Notes: a model not told the origin generated them from the letters alone. A stretch of DNA of 41,647 nt from a bacterium (GCA_030699905.1 JAUYKQ010000029.1:1-41647), one strand, 5' to 3'; positions 14,155-22,368 are shown, counted from the first letter of the stretch. Numbers and translations: made by a program.

Positions 14155-16719
14155 ATGAACCACAAGAAAAATAAACAAATCTTCCTGGATATTCTGAAAT
14201 GTCAGACCTCAGAAGAGATTGAGAAGATAATCAAGGCGGAAAAACTTGATGAGGAGGGGTGGTTATTTTATGGTGGACGATCGAACAATGTTGGTACCGT
14301 AGATGGGCAGATGCATGATGCAGACAACGCCCTGATGGAAAAGGTTACGAATTCCATCGACGCGATATTAATGCGCCGATGCTACGAAGAAGGTATAGAC
14401 CCCCGTGACCGGGATACTGCACCAAAAAATATGGCCGAGGCTATAGAACGGTTTTTCGGTGGCAAGGATAAACTTCGTGAAAAGCGCTCGGAGTTTGCAA
14501 AGGAATGGCTACGCGTAACTGCAGAAGGTAAGAAAGATCGCCCGACAATCACCATCATTGATAAGGGTGAGGGGCAACAACCCAATAACATAAAAAGTAC
14601 CGTCGTTAGCTTGAACCAAAACATTAAGGAAAAAATTCCGTTTGTTTACGGAACTTACAACCAGGGAGGTTCCAGTCCTTTAGGCTTCGCCGGCAACCCA
14701 AATACATACGATTTTAATTATGTGCAGCTTATTTTGTGTAGGAGACCTCCGTCTATTGAAGATAAAGTTAGAGACGCGAACTATGACCATTTCGGCTTTA
14801 CTGTAGTTAGAAAGCGATTCGACTATCCTTCTGAAAAATTCATATACGAATATTTGGTTGAGAAGTCGACCGAAGACATATTCTCTTTCCCTGCAGATGA
14901 ACCCATCAAGGTCGACAATTTCGATTTCGAAGAAGGGTGTCTTGTCCGGCTGTACGACTACCAACTTCCACAACGCGGCAACATTGTGTTTAGGGGACTC
15001 AACGAATTTATGGAGAAAAAACTCCCCGATGCACCACTACCAATTTATCTAAAAGAATTACGCGAATATAAGGGCGGAATTGATTACACAATTTTCGGCT
15101 TGCACGAAAAACTTCTAAGAAAAGAAGAGATACTCAGAGATGCATACCCGCAAAAGCTGCCCGTAGATCTTGGTGAGATTGGTAAAAAAGAAATTGAAGT
15201 TTTTGTAATTAAGCATAAAACGGAGGTCGAGTCGGATCTCAGTTCATACCTCGATACCACCGAGAAAATCTTTTTTATTAAAGATGGACTCGTCTTGCAT
15301 ACAGAAAGTCTTTCGTGGCTGAGGAACGAATGCGAACTCGTCGACCTATCCCCCTATCTTTTTGCGTTTATTGATATTTCTAATATCAATCCACCCATTG
15401 CACAGATGCTCCACTCTGGTCGCGAAAAGTTCAAGAATAATGCAACCACAAGACTCGCACTCGAACGATTGAAGATATTTTTTGCCAACGAGACATTCAA
15501 GGAGTTGGACAAAGAATATGCACGACTAGCATTCACTTCAGAGGACTCGTTTAAGGATGAAGCATTACGCAAGGAACTGATGAAAGAAATCGAGAGTCAG
15601 CCTGAATTACGAGAGCTGTTCGACCTCGGAGACGACTTCCCAGTTAAAGAAGACGAGGGAGACGAACCGCCCGTTGATCCTGAATATGAGGGCACATATC
15701 TACCCGAGAAATTTGATCTAGTGGGTTCTGACCCGCGTGAAGTTGAAGAGGGTTCTTATTGCAAAATATCCTTTGACACTGGGGCAGACTCTAAGCTTTT
15801 TGAACGTCGAGACGATCGCGGAGAGTATGATTGGGGTAAATCAGAGAGTTTTCAGATCGCCTTTGCTTCGTACAAAAATGGAAAGGTGACTTTCCGCGTC
15901 GATCCAAATCCTGATGCTAAGGCACCGAAAGAGGAGGCGCTGATTTTTCATCTAAGAGTGCCGTCAAAATCCATCGAAATGAACGGAACGGTCACACTCT
16001 CGCTCAAGGAAAGAGTGCCTTATATAGGTAAAGAGTTTCCAACTTTTTTCAATCCAACAAAAAAATCACTTCGCATCCCCATCGGAGAATCAATCCGGTT
16101 GAGGATCAACACCGACGCGACTGATGACTATTTCACAAGAGTCATTGATGCAGGGTCAATAATAATACAGCCACATGAAGATATTGATTTTGGAAAACCA
16201 AAACTACGGGAAGGCGATCTTTCTATTAAGTTGCGTTACAAAAACGACAATGTTCGCAAAGTTGAAGACGTTGTAATTGCCATCAAAGACAAAAAGAATG
16301 TTTTTGAAATTTCAATCCCGATTGAAATCATTCCTCCCGATACGGACCCTCAAGTAGATTTGCCTAAACCAGAGAGAGTTGAGCGGGCAAATTGGGAAAA
16401 CGATACCCCTGTCTGGGATGAACACTGTGTAGCAAGAATTCCTTCCTGGAAAGACTTGAAGCGTATTAAAATAAACGTGGATTCCAAACCTTTCGAAGAT
16501 CTACGAAAAATATCGGTTAACGACAGAGAGGTAGCAAAGGACGTGCTTCTTAAGCAAATCTATATAAATTCAGTATGGATGTTTTTGGAGTTCAAGGATC
16601 TGACACTTAATAACAACGGGGGCACCAGCACCACGGACCCGCGTGAAGAGGTGTTTGAGAAGGCAATCCGTGCCGCCTCAAAAATGACTATCCAAAATAT
16701 CAAGAAGTTACTTCGCTAG
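14155..16719 (+). CDS. GHKL (MutL/MORC-type) ATPase, large
   Basis: The N-terminal third has the Bergerat ATP-binding fold. The N box is ADNALMEKVTNSIDAI (E62, N66, D69), the G1 box is TIIDKGEGQQ near residue 136, and the G2-like region is YNQGGSSPLGFAG near 170. A transducer-like domain follows (to about 430), then a helical part with SGREKFKNNATTRLALERL. The C-terminal 350 residues are beta-rich, possibly Ig-like (VTLSLKERVPYIGKEFPTFF, VVIAIKDKKNVFEISIPIEI). At 854 aa it is far longer than histidine kinases and lacks their phosphoacceptor helix. GHKL ATPases of this type are known beside restriction-modification genes. It ends abutting a convergent DNA methyltransferase. Confidence 0.85.
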   Translation: MNHKKNKQIFLDILKCQTSEEIEKIIKAEKLDEEGWLFYGGRSNNVGTVDGQMHDADNALMEKVTNSIDAILMRRCYEEGIDPRDRDTAPKNMAEAIERFFGGKDKLREKRSEFAKEWLRVTAEGKKDRPTITIIDKGEGQQPNNIKSTVVSLNQNIKEKIPFVYGTYNQGGSSPLGFAGNPNTYDFNYVQLILCRRPPSIEDKVRDANYDHFGFTVVRKRFDYPSEKFIYEYLVEKSTEDIFSFPADEPIKVDNFDFEEGCLVRLYDYQLPQRGNIVFRGLNEFMEKKLPDAPLPIYLKELREYKGGIDYTIFGLHEKLLRKEEILRDAYPQKLPVDLGEIGKKEIEVFVIKHKTEVESDLSSYLDTTEKIFFIKDGLVLHTESLSWLRNECELVDLSPYLFAFIDISNINPPIAQMLHSGREKFKNNATTRLALERLKIFFANETFKELDKEYARLAFTSEDSFKDEALRKELMKEIESQPELRELFDLGDDFPVKEDEGDEPPVDPEYEGTYLPEKFDLVGSDPREVEEGSYCKISFDTGADSKLFERRDDRGEYDWGKSESFQIAFASYKNGKVTFRVDPNPDAKAPKEEALIFHLRVPSKSIEMNGTVTLSLKERVPYIGKEFPTFFNPTKKSLRIPIGESIRLRINTDATDDYFTRVIDAGSIIIQPHEDIDFGKPKLREGDLSIKLRYKNDNVRKVEDVVIAIKDKKNVFEISIPIEIIPPDTDPQVDLPKPERVERANWENDTPVWDEHCVARIPSWKDLKRIKINVDSKPFEDLRKISVNDREVAKDVLLKQIYINSVWMFLEFKDLTLNNNGGTSTTDPREEVFEKAIRAASKMTIQNIKKLLR

Positions 16720-18036
16720 TTACTTCTCCATCACAACCACGTACTCAAATTCGTAAGCGCGCGTCTTGGACGGATTGTCCATCCCTGTAAATTTTCCGCT
16801 CTCTATGTCGCGCCAAGGTGTGATCATCTTGTTGGGTATTTCCCGTTTGATGAAATCCACCTTTGTAAAACCAGCCGCTTGCATTTGCTCAGCTGCAACT
16901 TGGGCGTTCAATATCTCGACACCCCGGAGACTAGTATTGCCAATGATGACGCAAGCCTTTCCTCCTTTTTTGAGGATACGGTGTGTTTCAGCAAAGACCT
17001 TCTGCATATCGAGAAAATAATTGGCAACATCAATTGCGAGAGGCCTCTCTACAAGCATGAGATCATCCACAATCTGTTTGCCTATAACGCTATTGAAATC
17101 ACCTGTCTTTTTTGCCTTGGAGCTTGTACCTATGAAAGTGCGTCGGAAATCAATAAAATCATTACTGAAATGATGCCATTTCTTGAAGTGTTTCGGATCG
17201 TCTCCGAACCAAAGAAGTGAGAGCTGGTGGAGGTCAGCATATTCGTACGAAGTGACATAGGGTGGCGAGGTAACAATAAGATCGACGGATTCTGAATTGA
17301 TTGGGAATTTCTTTGTGGAATCCCTTCGATACATTTTAGCTGGCACAGTAATACGTCCTGATTCCGCAAGTCTTGCATAAAATAAATCGTTCTTTCTGAT
17401 CATCGAATCAAGGTGCCGGAGAAAGGATTGCTTCGGGACAGGAATTATCTTCTCCTTGTCGATTGTTGGCTTGATACTTTTCATCAACCAACGTGAGCAA
17501 TTTTTTAGATTGTGTGAAAAAGCGCAGAGGAAAAATCTTCGAACATTGTGGTTTTTAATCTTCTTAATCGCATAATAGATTTTATCGAGTTCGGCAATAG
17601 TCTCTTCATCGAACCAGTAGTTAATGCGGGGATGGTGCTGGTAAGAAACGTGTGGTGCGACATCGTAGTACCCCAGGAATCTTTGCCTGTGGTTTGCGAG
17701 AGTGCGAGGATTTATTGCAGTAGTCTTTGTTTGAGTGATGAGCTTTGCAACCGGATTAATATCGAAACCAATGCTGTGATGCCCTAAGAGTTTTGCTTCC
17801 ACTAGAGTGGTGCCACAACCTCCAAATGGATCGCAGACAACTTGTGCGTTGCCCGGTGCATAGTCTTCAATCAATTTACGAACAATCTGTGGAATGAATT
17901 TTGCTGGATACCGATGATAGTCATGCGTGAAAGCTGTAGTCTGCGAGCGACCTGCGTCACGAAAAGACCAATCCTCTCGTGGTTTAAGTGTTGAAAATAA
18001 TTTCTGTATCTCTTGTGTTGTAGCGACGGCCATCAT
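16720..18036 (-). CDS. DNA methyltransferase (N4/N6, DPFGG..SPPY order)
   Basis: The enzyme transfers a methyl group from SAM to an exocyclic amino group of DNA. RYPAKFIPQIVRKLI leads into the SAM-binding motif DPFGGCGTTLVEA (about residue 69), followed by GFDINPVA. The catalytic motif TSPPYVTSYEY is near residue 257, and the C-terminal KGGKACVIIGNTS is typical of this fold. Motif I before the catalytic motif fits a gamma-like order. The start at 18036 is chosen because GGAGAGGAG lies just upstream; the frame extends to 18069. Its stop abuts that of the ATPase with no gap, so the two genes converge. No restriction nuclease was recognised nearby. Confidence 0.9.
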   Translation of the reverse strand: MMAVATTQEIQKLFSTLKPREDWSFRDAGRSQTTAFTHDYHRYPAKFIPQIVRKLIEDYAPGNAQVVCDPFGGCGTTLVEAKLLGHHSIGFDINPVAKLITQTKTTAINPRTLANHRQRFLGYYDVAPHVSYQHHPRINYWFDEETIAELDKIYYAIKKIKNHNVRRFFLCAFSHNLKNCSRWLMKSIKPTIDKEKIIPVPKQSFLRHLDSMIRKNDLFYARLAESGRITVPAKMYRRDSTKKFPINSESVDLIVTSPPYVTSYEYADLHQLSLLWFGDDPKHFKKWHHFSNDFIDFRRTFIGTSSKAKKTGDFNSVIGKQIVDDLMLVERPLAIDVANYFLDMQKVFAETHRILKKGGKACVIIGNTSLRGVEILNAQVAAEQMQAAGFTKVDFIKREIPNKMITPWRDIESGKFTGMDNPSKTRAYEFEYVVVMEK

Positions 18037-18151
18037 TTCAATTATATCTCCTCTCCGGATGCAATACAAAGAATAAGAGCTCTGGGCGGTATATTATCGG
18101 AGTTGATAACCCCTCTTCGCAACCTCTCGAATCCGAGCTAAGGTTCCAAGT

Positions 18152-18170
18152 GATAGCAAAAATTGCTATC
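18152..18170. promoter_or_regulatory. palindromic operator-like site
   Basis: GATAGCAA-AAA-TTGCTATC is a perfect 8-bp inverted repeat in the divergent space between the methyltransferase and the thermonuclease, just before TACAAT (18180-18185), a possible -10 box. Confidence 0.5.
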
Positions 18171-18194
18171 ATGTACTTGTACAATTGAATATGT

Positions 18195-18392
18195 GCCCCG
18201 AAAGGGGCTAGGGCCTAAACCGGCAGCTTCGGCTCCGGCATGGCCTCAAAGCGCGATCAACGTAAAAACCCCGGCATCAGGGGCGTTGATCGCGTTATCA
18301 GGGGAAACTCTGGTAGGGGCCGCAAGGCTCACCTTGGTGTCCGGGTTTTTGTGTACCTGAACATCGAGTTTTAGCAACAAATCGCGATCAAC
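18195..18392 (+). ncRNA. candidate structured RNA / leader of the thermonuclease gene
   Basis: Several hairpins lie in close sequence with stable tetraloops: GCCCC-GAAA-GGGGC (18195-18208); GGGCC..CCGG-C-AGC-TTCG-GCT-CCGG..GGCCT (18211-18246); an 11-bp stem CGCGATCAACG/CGTTGATCGCG (18252-18294) enclosing CCCC/GGGG; and GCC-GCAA-GGC (18319-18328). Two alternative pairings exist. AAAAACCCcGG (18264-18274) can pair with CCGGGTTTTT (18341-18350). GTTGATCGCG (18285-18294) can also pair with a second CGCGATCAAC (18383-18392) 2 nt before the ATG. This suggests a regulatory leader or a free-standing structured RNA. The class is unknown. Confidence 0.6.
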
Positions 18393-18394
18393 AT

Positions 18395-19264
18395 ATGGTT
18401 AAAAAAATCCTCTACGGCGTAGGGGGTGTCATCGGGCTATTTATCCTTATCGGGATCTTTGCTCCATCACCTGAACCTACTCCAATACAACAAACACCCA
18501 TCGTAGCGCAAGAAGAAACAACAGCAGAGGTTGAGGTAAACGAACCTATAGCTTCAACACCGGAACCTGAACAGAAAACTACAGAAGTTCATCAACCGGC
18601 TGTCGAGCAAACACAGAAACCTCCTTCTGTTCCGGTTCAGACTCAGCCCCAATTTCAATACTATGCAGTCACTGATGTTGTTGACGGTGACACGCTCAAG
18701 ATAAATATGAATGGCACAGTGGAAACGCTCCGGCTTATCGGCATCGATACTCCAGAGACCGTTGATCCACGGAAGCCCGTACAATGTTTCGGCACCGAAG
18801 CATCTAACCGTGCAAAAGCATTACTCTCCGGTCAGAAGGTTCGCATTGAAGCCGACCCGACCCAGGACACACGCGACAGGTACGGACGGCTTCTCGTCTA
18901 CATCTATCGCGATGACGGCTTGTTCTTCAACAAAGCCATGGTCGCCGATGGGTATGCCTACGAGTACACATACGACAAAGCGTATAAGTATCAGGCAGAG
19001 TTCAAGGTGGCCCAACTCGCCGCGCAAAATGTCGGAAAGGGATTATGGTCACCGAACACCTGCAACGGCGTGGCCGACCCCGTATCCTCTGATACAGATA
19101 CTCAAACAACCGGCAAATACCACACCTCCTCATATGGTACGTCCAAGTACTACTACCTCGATTCTTGTGATGGCTGGCAAGATCTGAAGTATCTTGAGTC
19201 GTTCAACACGCTGGAAGAATTGCTCGCTAAGTATGATCGGGATTTGAGTCCTCAGTGCCAATAA
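18395..19264 (+). CDS. membrane-anchored thermonuclease (SNase family)
   Basis: The protein cleaves DNA or RNA with calcium outside the cytoplasm, if active. A single N-terminal membrane segment (residues 5-23) is followed by a 65-residue Pro/Glu/Thr-rich linker. The SNase domain at about 88-215 keeps the catalytic set: D97 and D99 in VVDGDT, R113 in LRLIGIDTPE with D118 and E121, and R165 in RYGRLLVYI. The C-terminal 70 residues (Ser/Thr/Tyr-rich, then CDGWQDLKYL) are of unknown role. No Shine-Dalgarno is visible; the start lies behind the structured leader. In CPR such nucleases are often linked to nucleotide scavenging, which is inference here. Confidence 0.9.
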   Translation: MVKKILYGVGGVIGLFILIGIFAPSPEPTPIQQTPIVAQEETTAEVEVNEPIASTPEPEQKTTEVHQPAVEQTQKPPSVPVQTQPQFQYYAVTDVVDGDTLKINMNGTVETLRLIGIDTPETVDPRKPVQCFGTEASNRAKALLSGQKVRIEADPTQDTRDRYGRLLVYIYRDDGLFFNKAMVADGYAYEYTYDKAYKYQAEFKVAQLAAQNVGKGLWSPNTCNGVADPVSSDTDTQTTGKYHTSSYGTSKYYYLDSCDGWQDLKYLESFNTLEELLAKYDRDLSPQCQ

Positions 19265-19283
19265 CGTCTTTGTTTTCCTAATT

Positions 19284-19964
19284 TTACTCGTCGTCATCTC
19301 CGGGTAGATCGAGGACAATCTTATTCACCACCTGACCGCCTGATTCAGCCTCGTCTTTGGGTGGCGGAAGATTTTGTTTAACAGTCTTTTCTTCGTCATC
19401 GAGGACTTCTCCGTTCCTTTTGGCATAGTGTCTTTTTGCTTCTTCCATAAGATTGTCGTCTGGGACTTCAGCTTTTCCGCTACGAACGTCCTCAAGTCTA
19501 TCCACAACCTCTTCTTCAGTAGATGGGTGTTTCTCTTTCTCATACACATCTCGTTCGTTTTCCATAAACTCTTTCATGGCGTCTGTATACCCAGTGGTAT
19601 ATGAGCGGATATCCTCTTTCTTTTTTGCGCTAATTGCTTTGTCACTGGTTTTGGTGTTTGAGTGAACGAGAAATACTTTCCTGTCTTTAGGTCTGTATAT
19701 CTTAGACTGATGGCTCAAGACATATTTAATTGCATCCATTTTCTTTTCTTTGACGTTCAACATCAGAGCGTGCTCAGCGAGTTCACAATTGTTTTCTCTT
19801 CCTCTCTTTATTGCTTCGGTGGCTTTCTTGTTGAATTGTTTATCATCTTTTTTCCAGCGGTAAAATGTTGCCTTATCAATGCCAGTTTTCATGCACGATA
19901 AATACACGTTACCGCTTTTCTCGATCTCCTTGAGAAGCTTTTCTTTTGTCTCAAGGTCTATCAT
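19284..19964 (-). CDS. HTH protein, phage terminase small subunit-like
   Basis: The N-terminal 60 residues form a helix-turn-helix pattern (EKSGNVYLSCMKTGIDKATF then YRWKKDDKQF), followed by EHALMLNVKEKKMDAIKYVL and SHQSKIYRPK, an arrangement like terminase small subunits and the phBC6A51-type HTH family. The C-terminal half is highly charged and probably disordered (GQVVNKIVLDLPGDDDE end). It begins 1 nt after the stop of the ParB-methyltransferase gene, so the two form one operon. It probably binds DNA; a terminase large subunit is not present, so a packaging role is not supported here. Confidence 0.65.
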   Translation of the reverse strand: MIDLETKEKLLKEIEKSGNVYLSCMKTGIDKATFYRWKKDDKQFNKKATEAIKRGRENNCELAEHALMLNVKEKKMDAIKYVLSHQSKIYRPKDRKVFLVHSNTKTSDKAISAKKKEDIRSYTTGYTDAMKEFMENERDVYEKEKHPSTEEEVVDRLEDVRSGKAEVPDDNLMEEAKRHYAKRNGEVLDDEEKTVKQNLPPPKDEAESGGQVVNKIVLDLPGDDDE

Positions 19965-19965
19965 G

Positions 19966-21291
19966 CTAGTTGATCTTTAGTGGCTTCTTGCCGGTTTCTT
20001 TTTCCCAGCGATGCAGGATGACCTGAGCGTACGTAGGGCTTTTCTCTATCAGGAAGCACCTGCGGTTCATTTTTACGGCGGCGATAAGCGTCGATCCACT
20101 TCCGCCGAATGGCTCCACGATCAAGTCATCGCGCTTGGTGAGCACCTTGATGTACGGGATGAGAATCTCAAGCGGCTTAGTACCGAAGATAATTCCTTGG
20201 CCTGATGACTTTTCGTCTGCCGATTTGTAGTCGATGAAGTCGGTTGGGCAGATTTTCTTTCCCTGTCCGTATGATTCCCAATGCGGTTTGCCGGATATCG
20301 CATAGAGGGCGGTTTCGTACTCGTTTTCAAGCAATTCGTCCTCATCGATACTTTGAACAGACACATCATCGGTAGCACCGACCATAGCGATGTCATGCTT
20401 TGAGAAGAATTTATTCTTCGCCGCGAATCCCTGATTCCGATTCGGCACATGCCAAACAATCATGTTCTTTACCTTCCAATACTTTTCCATCTCACTCCAA
20501 ATCGTGCGAATGTTTTTCCAGTTCTCGTACACGATTATCGAGAAACTTTCTTTTGCGATCTTGTGGACATTTCCCATCCATAGTTCAGTGAAATTATCCG
20601 GCAGAACATCCGTTTCCAGATACCTCCGATTTTTCTTGGCACCAAAGCCCGTTGTTACGCCGTCCTTCTGCTTCGTTTTTCCTTTAAGGTAGTCGAGGAT
20701 GTATGGCGGATCGGTAAAGCACATGTCGGCTTTGTGTTCGTCCATAAGCTTAAGCATGTCTGCCTCGATGGTTGAGTCACCACATAGCAATCGTGATCCA
20801 TCGAGTTCGTAGATATCTCCCTTTTGAACGGTGATGGTTTGGATATCCAATTTTTCAAGCTCTTTCTTGAGATCGAATTGCTCGATGTTTTCTTCTGTGG
20901 GAAATATGTTGTCTATCTCCTCGCTGTTGAAACCAACATCTTTGAGAAACTCTTCGTCAAATTCTGCGAGAAGTTCTAGATCAAACTCTCCAGTGTTTTT
21001 GTTAAGACGAACGTTTAATTCCTTTTCTTTGTCGAGGTCAGGAATGTTTACGTACACGACTGGTACTGTTTCGAATCCCAGCTCTTTAGAAACTTCCAAC
21101 CGAAAGTGTCCGCCGATGACAACACTCTTTCGTTCGATTGCGGAGTTAGCGATGATCGGATCGACTAGACCGAATCTGCGGATCGATTCTTTTAGCTGAT
21201 CCGCTTGCTCCTTGGAGTGCTTTCTTGGGTTGTACTCTGAACCCCGAAGTTCATTGATCGGAACTTCCACGATATGAATTTTGTCGTTCAT
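19966..21291 (-). CDS. ParB-domain DNA methyltransferase
   Basis: The first 115 residues form a ParB/Srx-like domain (VPINELRGSEYNPRKHSKEQ; IGGHFRLEVSKELG). The rest is an N6/N4 DNA methyltransferase with catalytic CFTDPPYILDY (about residue 196) before the SAM-binding VEPFGGSGSTLIAA (about 399), the beta-type order. This ParB-methylase fusion is common in phages and integrative elements. The start ATG at 21291 is chosen; the frame extends to a TTG at 21330. Two tandem hairpin repeats lie in front. It is in one operon with the HTH protein. Confidence 0.9.
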   Translation of the reverse strand: MNDKIHIVEVPINELRGSEYNPRKHSKEQADQLKESIRRFGLVDPIIANSAIERKSVVIGGHFRLEVSKELGFETVPVVYVNIPDLDKEKELNVRLNKNTGEFDLELLAEFDEEFLKDVGFNSEEIDNIFPTEENIEQFDLKKELEKLDIQTITVQKGDIYELDGSRLLCGDSTIEADMLKLMDEHKADMCFTDPPYILDYLKGKTKQKDGVTTGFGAKKNRRYLETDVLPDNFTELWMGNVHKIAKESFSIIVYENWKNIRTIWSEMEKYWKVKNMIVWHVPNRNQGFAAKNKFFSKHDIAMVGATDDVSVQSIDEDELLENEYETALYAISGKPHWESYGQGKKICPTDFIDYKSADEKSSGQGIIFGTKPLEILIPYIKVLTKRDDLIVEPFGGSGSTLIAAVKMNRRCFLIEKSPTYAQVILHRWEKETGKKPLKIN

Positions 21292-21343
21292 ATTTTTACG
21301 GTTAACCTGCTTATAAAGCAAAAGAGACAAGCCTTTCTTGTGG

Positions 21344-21424
21344 CTTGCCCCGCGGTTCTTCCGTAAGGACAGAGAGTACGCAGACCAAGCCGTTAGACTT
21401 GTCCCTCGGTACTCCCGTAAGGAC
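21344..21424 (-). repeat. tandem 54-nt hairpin repeats upstream of ParB-methyltransferase
   Basis: Two 27-bp copies with plus-strand form CTTG.CCC.CGGT.CT.CCGTAAGGAC lie at 21344-21370 and 21398-21424. On the minus strand each copy is followed by a CAAG..CTTG hairpin (CAAGTC..GGCTTG; CAAGCC..GGCTTG). The tandem lies in the probable leader of the methyltransferase gene. Its role is unknown; it could be RNA regulation or a protein-binding site. Confidence 0.55.
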
Positions 21425-21770
21425 GACTTATTCTTTTGTATCTAAATCATAGCGGACCCGGGTAAAAGAGCGCAAGGGGCCGGCTCGTGGATAAGCCACC
21501 TCAAGATGGATTTCGGGATACTCAAAGGACTGTCGCATTTGTCGCATTTTGGAAAATGGACTAGCGACCCACAAACCTTTTTCTTCTCATCCCAAATGCG
21601 CTAAAATAGCCTTACAAGGCTTGGAGTGTGGGGTACCATACCCGAGTACACCGCCAATTGGACGAAGTTCGCAAGGAGGGAAGTCAGAGTTGTCCCACGC
21701 TTTAATGATTTCGATAAGTAATACTGGGGGTTTTAAAGATTTTCGGTTAGGAAAATCGGAAGCAAAATTC
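21425..21770. other. gene-free stretch at the right island edge
   Basis: No supported gene was found. It contains GACCCACAAA (21566-21575), which also occurs beside tRNA-Ser (11752-11761), and TGTCGCATTTGTCGCATTTTGG with two CGCATTT words. It could contain the right island boundary, but no long repeat matches the left side. Confidence 0.35.
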
Positions 21771-21773
21771 CTA

Positions 21774-21802
21774 TTGACAGACATCTGTCATTGTGCTAAA
21801 AT
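21774..21802 (+). promoter_or_regulatory. strong sigma70-type promoter
   Basis: TTGACA (21774-21779), 17 nt, TAAAAT (21797-21802) with an extended TGC directly before the -10. It drives the 99-aa unit through a leader of about 100 nt. Confidence 0.8.
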
Positions 21803-21808
21803 AATAAG

Positions 21809-21911
21809 AGATTCTTAGTCGTATGACTAAGTCGTCTCTTGCACCGAAAGGTGGGAGATAAGGGAGTATGTGGGTTCTCCATCTAACCTACTGTTCAAAG
21901 AAAGGTGTCGT
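21809..21911 (+). promoter_or_regulatory. structured leader with 15-codon upstream ORF
   Basis: Hairpins CTTAGTC-GTAT-GACTAAG and CACC-GAAA-GGTG within TCTC..GAGA are followed by GGGAG and an ORF ATG at 21868 encoding MWVLHLTYCSKKGVV. Its TGA at 21913 overlaps the ATG of the 99-aa gene as ATGA, so translation may be coupled. Confidence 0.5.
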
Positions 21912-22211
21912 ATGACACACAACATTATAATAAACGCCCCGTCCAAATGCGACCTCATAGTGGCTTTTTTCCTTAAGCCAAACCCTGGTCGGCAGTCGGT
22001 GAATTTCACCATCCAAGACCCCGGTGGCTCCAGAAAACAGGTCGAGGTCGTCATCAACAGCATCTCCTGGGAAGACGGCTCCGGAGATAGCTGGTGCTTC
22101 GAGGGATACTGCGTCGGCCGTCCTCTGACTGCCAAGGTCAAGGGCTGGTTCCGGACTTCGGACCGGAAGGGGTGGATCAGTATTGACGCTCCTACCGCAC
22201 AACGAAAGTAA
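21912..22211 (+). CDS. 99-aa hypothetical protein
   Basis: I do not recognise this protein. It starts MTHNIIINAPSKCDLIV, has a beta-rich look (SVNFTIQDPGG, KQVEVVINSISW, KVKGWFRTSDRKGW) and no signal or membrane segment. The start at 21912 follows AAAGGTG; the frame is also open further upstream from a GTG at 21870. It stands alone between a strong TTGACA promoter with structured leader and a clean terminator, the same layout as the 180-aa gene at 40193. Confidence 0.65.
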   Translation: MTHNIIINAPSKCDLIVAFFLKPNPGRQSVNFTIQDPGGSRKQVEVVINSISWEDGSGDSWCFEGYCVGRPLTAKVKGWFRTSDRKGWISIDAPTAQRK

Positions 22212-22233
22212 TCGGGAAGCGTTGAGAAATTTC

Positions 22234-22275
22234 AGGGCGACCAAGGCAATAGCCAAGGTCGCCCTTTCTCTTTAC
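22234..22275 (+). terminator. Rho-independent terminator
   Basis: AGGGCGACC pairs with GGTCGCCCT around AAGGCAATAGCCAA, followed by TTCTCTTT. It ends the 99-aa unit. Confidence 0.8.
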
Positions 22276-22368
22276 AAAATTATCAAAGTGAATTTTCGGG
22301 TCGTTTCGCCGTTATTATCAGCACTCACCCTTGCTTTTGAAAGTTTAGTGGATATAATTAGAAGTAAT

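Noticed and set aside
19284-19964. True phage packaging function
   Set aside because: No terminase large subunit, portal or capsid genes are present; only the HTH pattern is similar.
21344-21424. CRISPR-like array
   Set aside because: Only two diverged repeats with hairpin-bearing spacers and no cas genes; better seen as a leader repeat.
21587-21784. 65-codon minus-strand frame at the right island edge
   Set aside because: No family resemblance and no start signals; it also overlaps the TTGACA promoter of the 99-aa unit.
22183-22368. N-terminal extension of the thioredoxin-like frame
   Set aside because: It overlaps the terminator of the preceding unit and lies upstream of the TATAAT box. 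The hydrophobic anchor begins properly at 22369.
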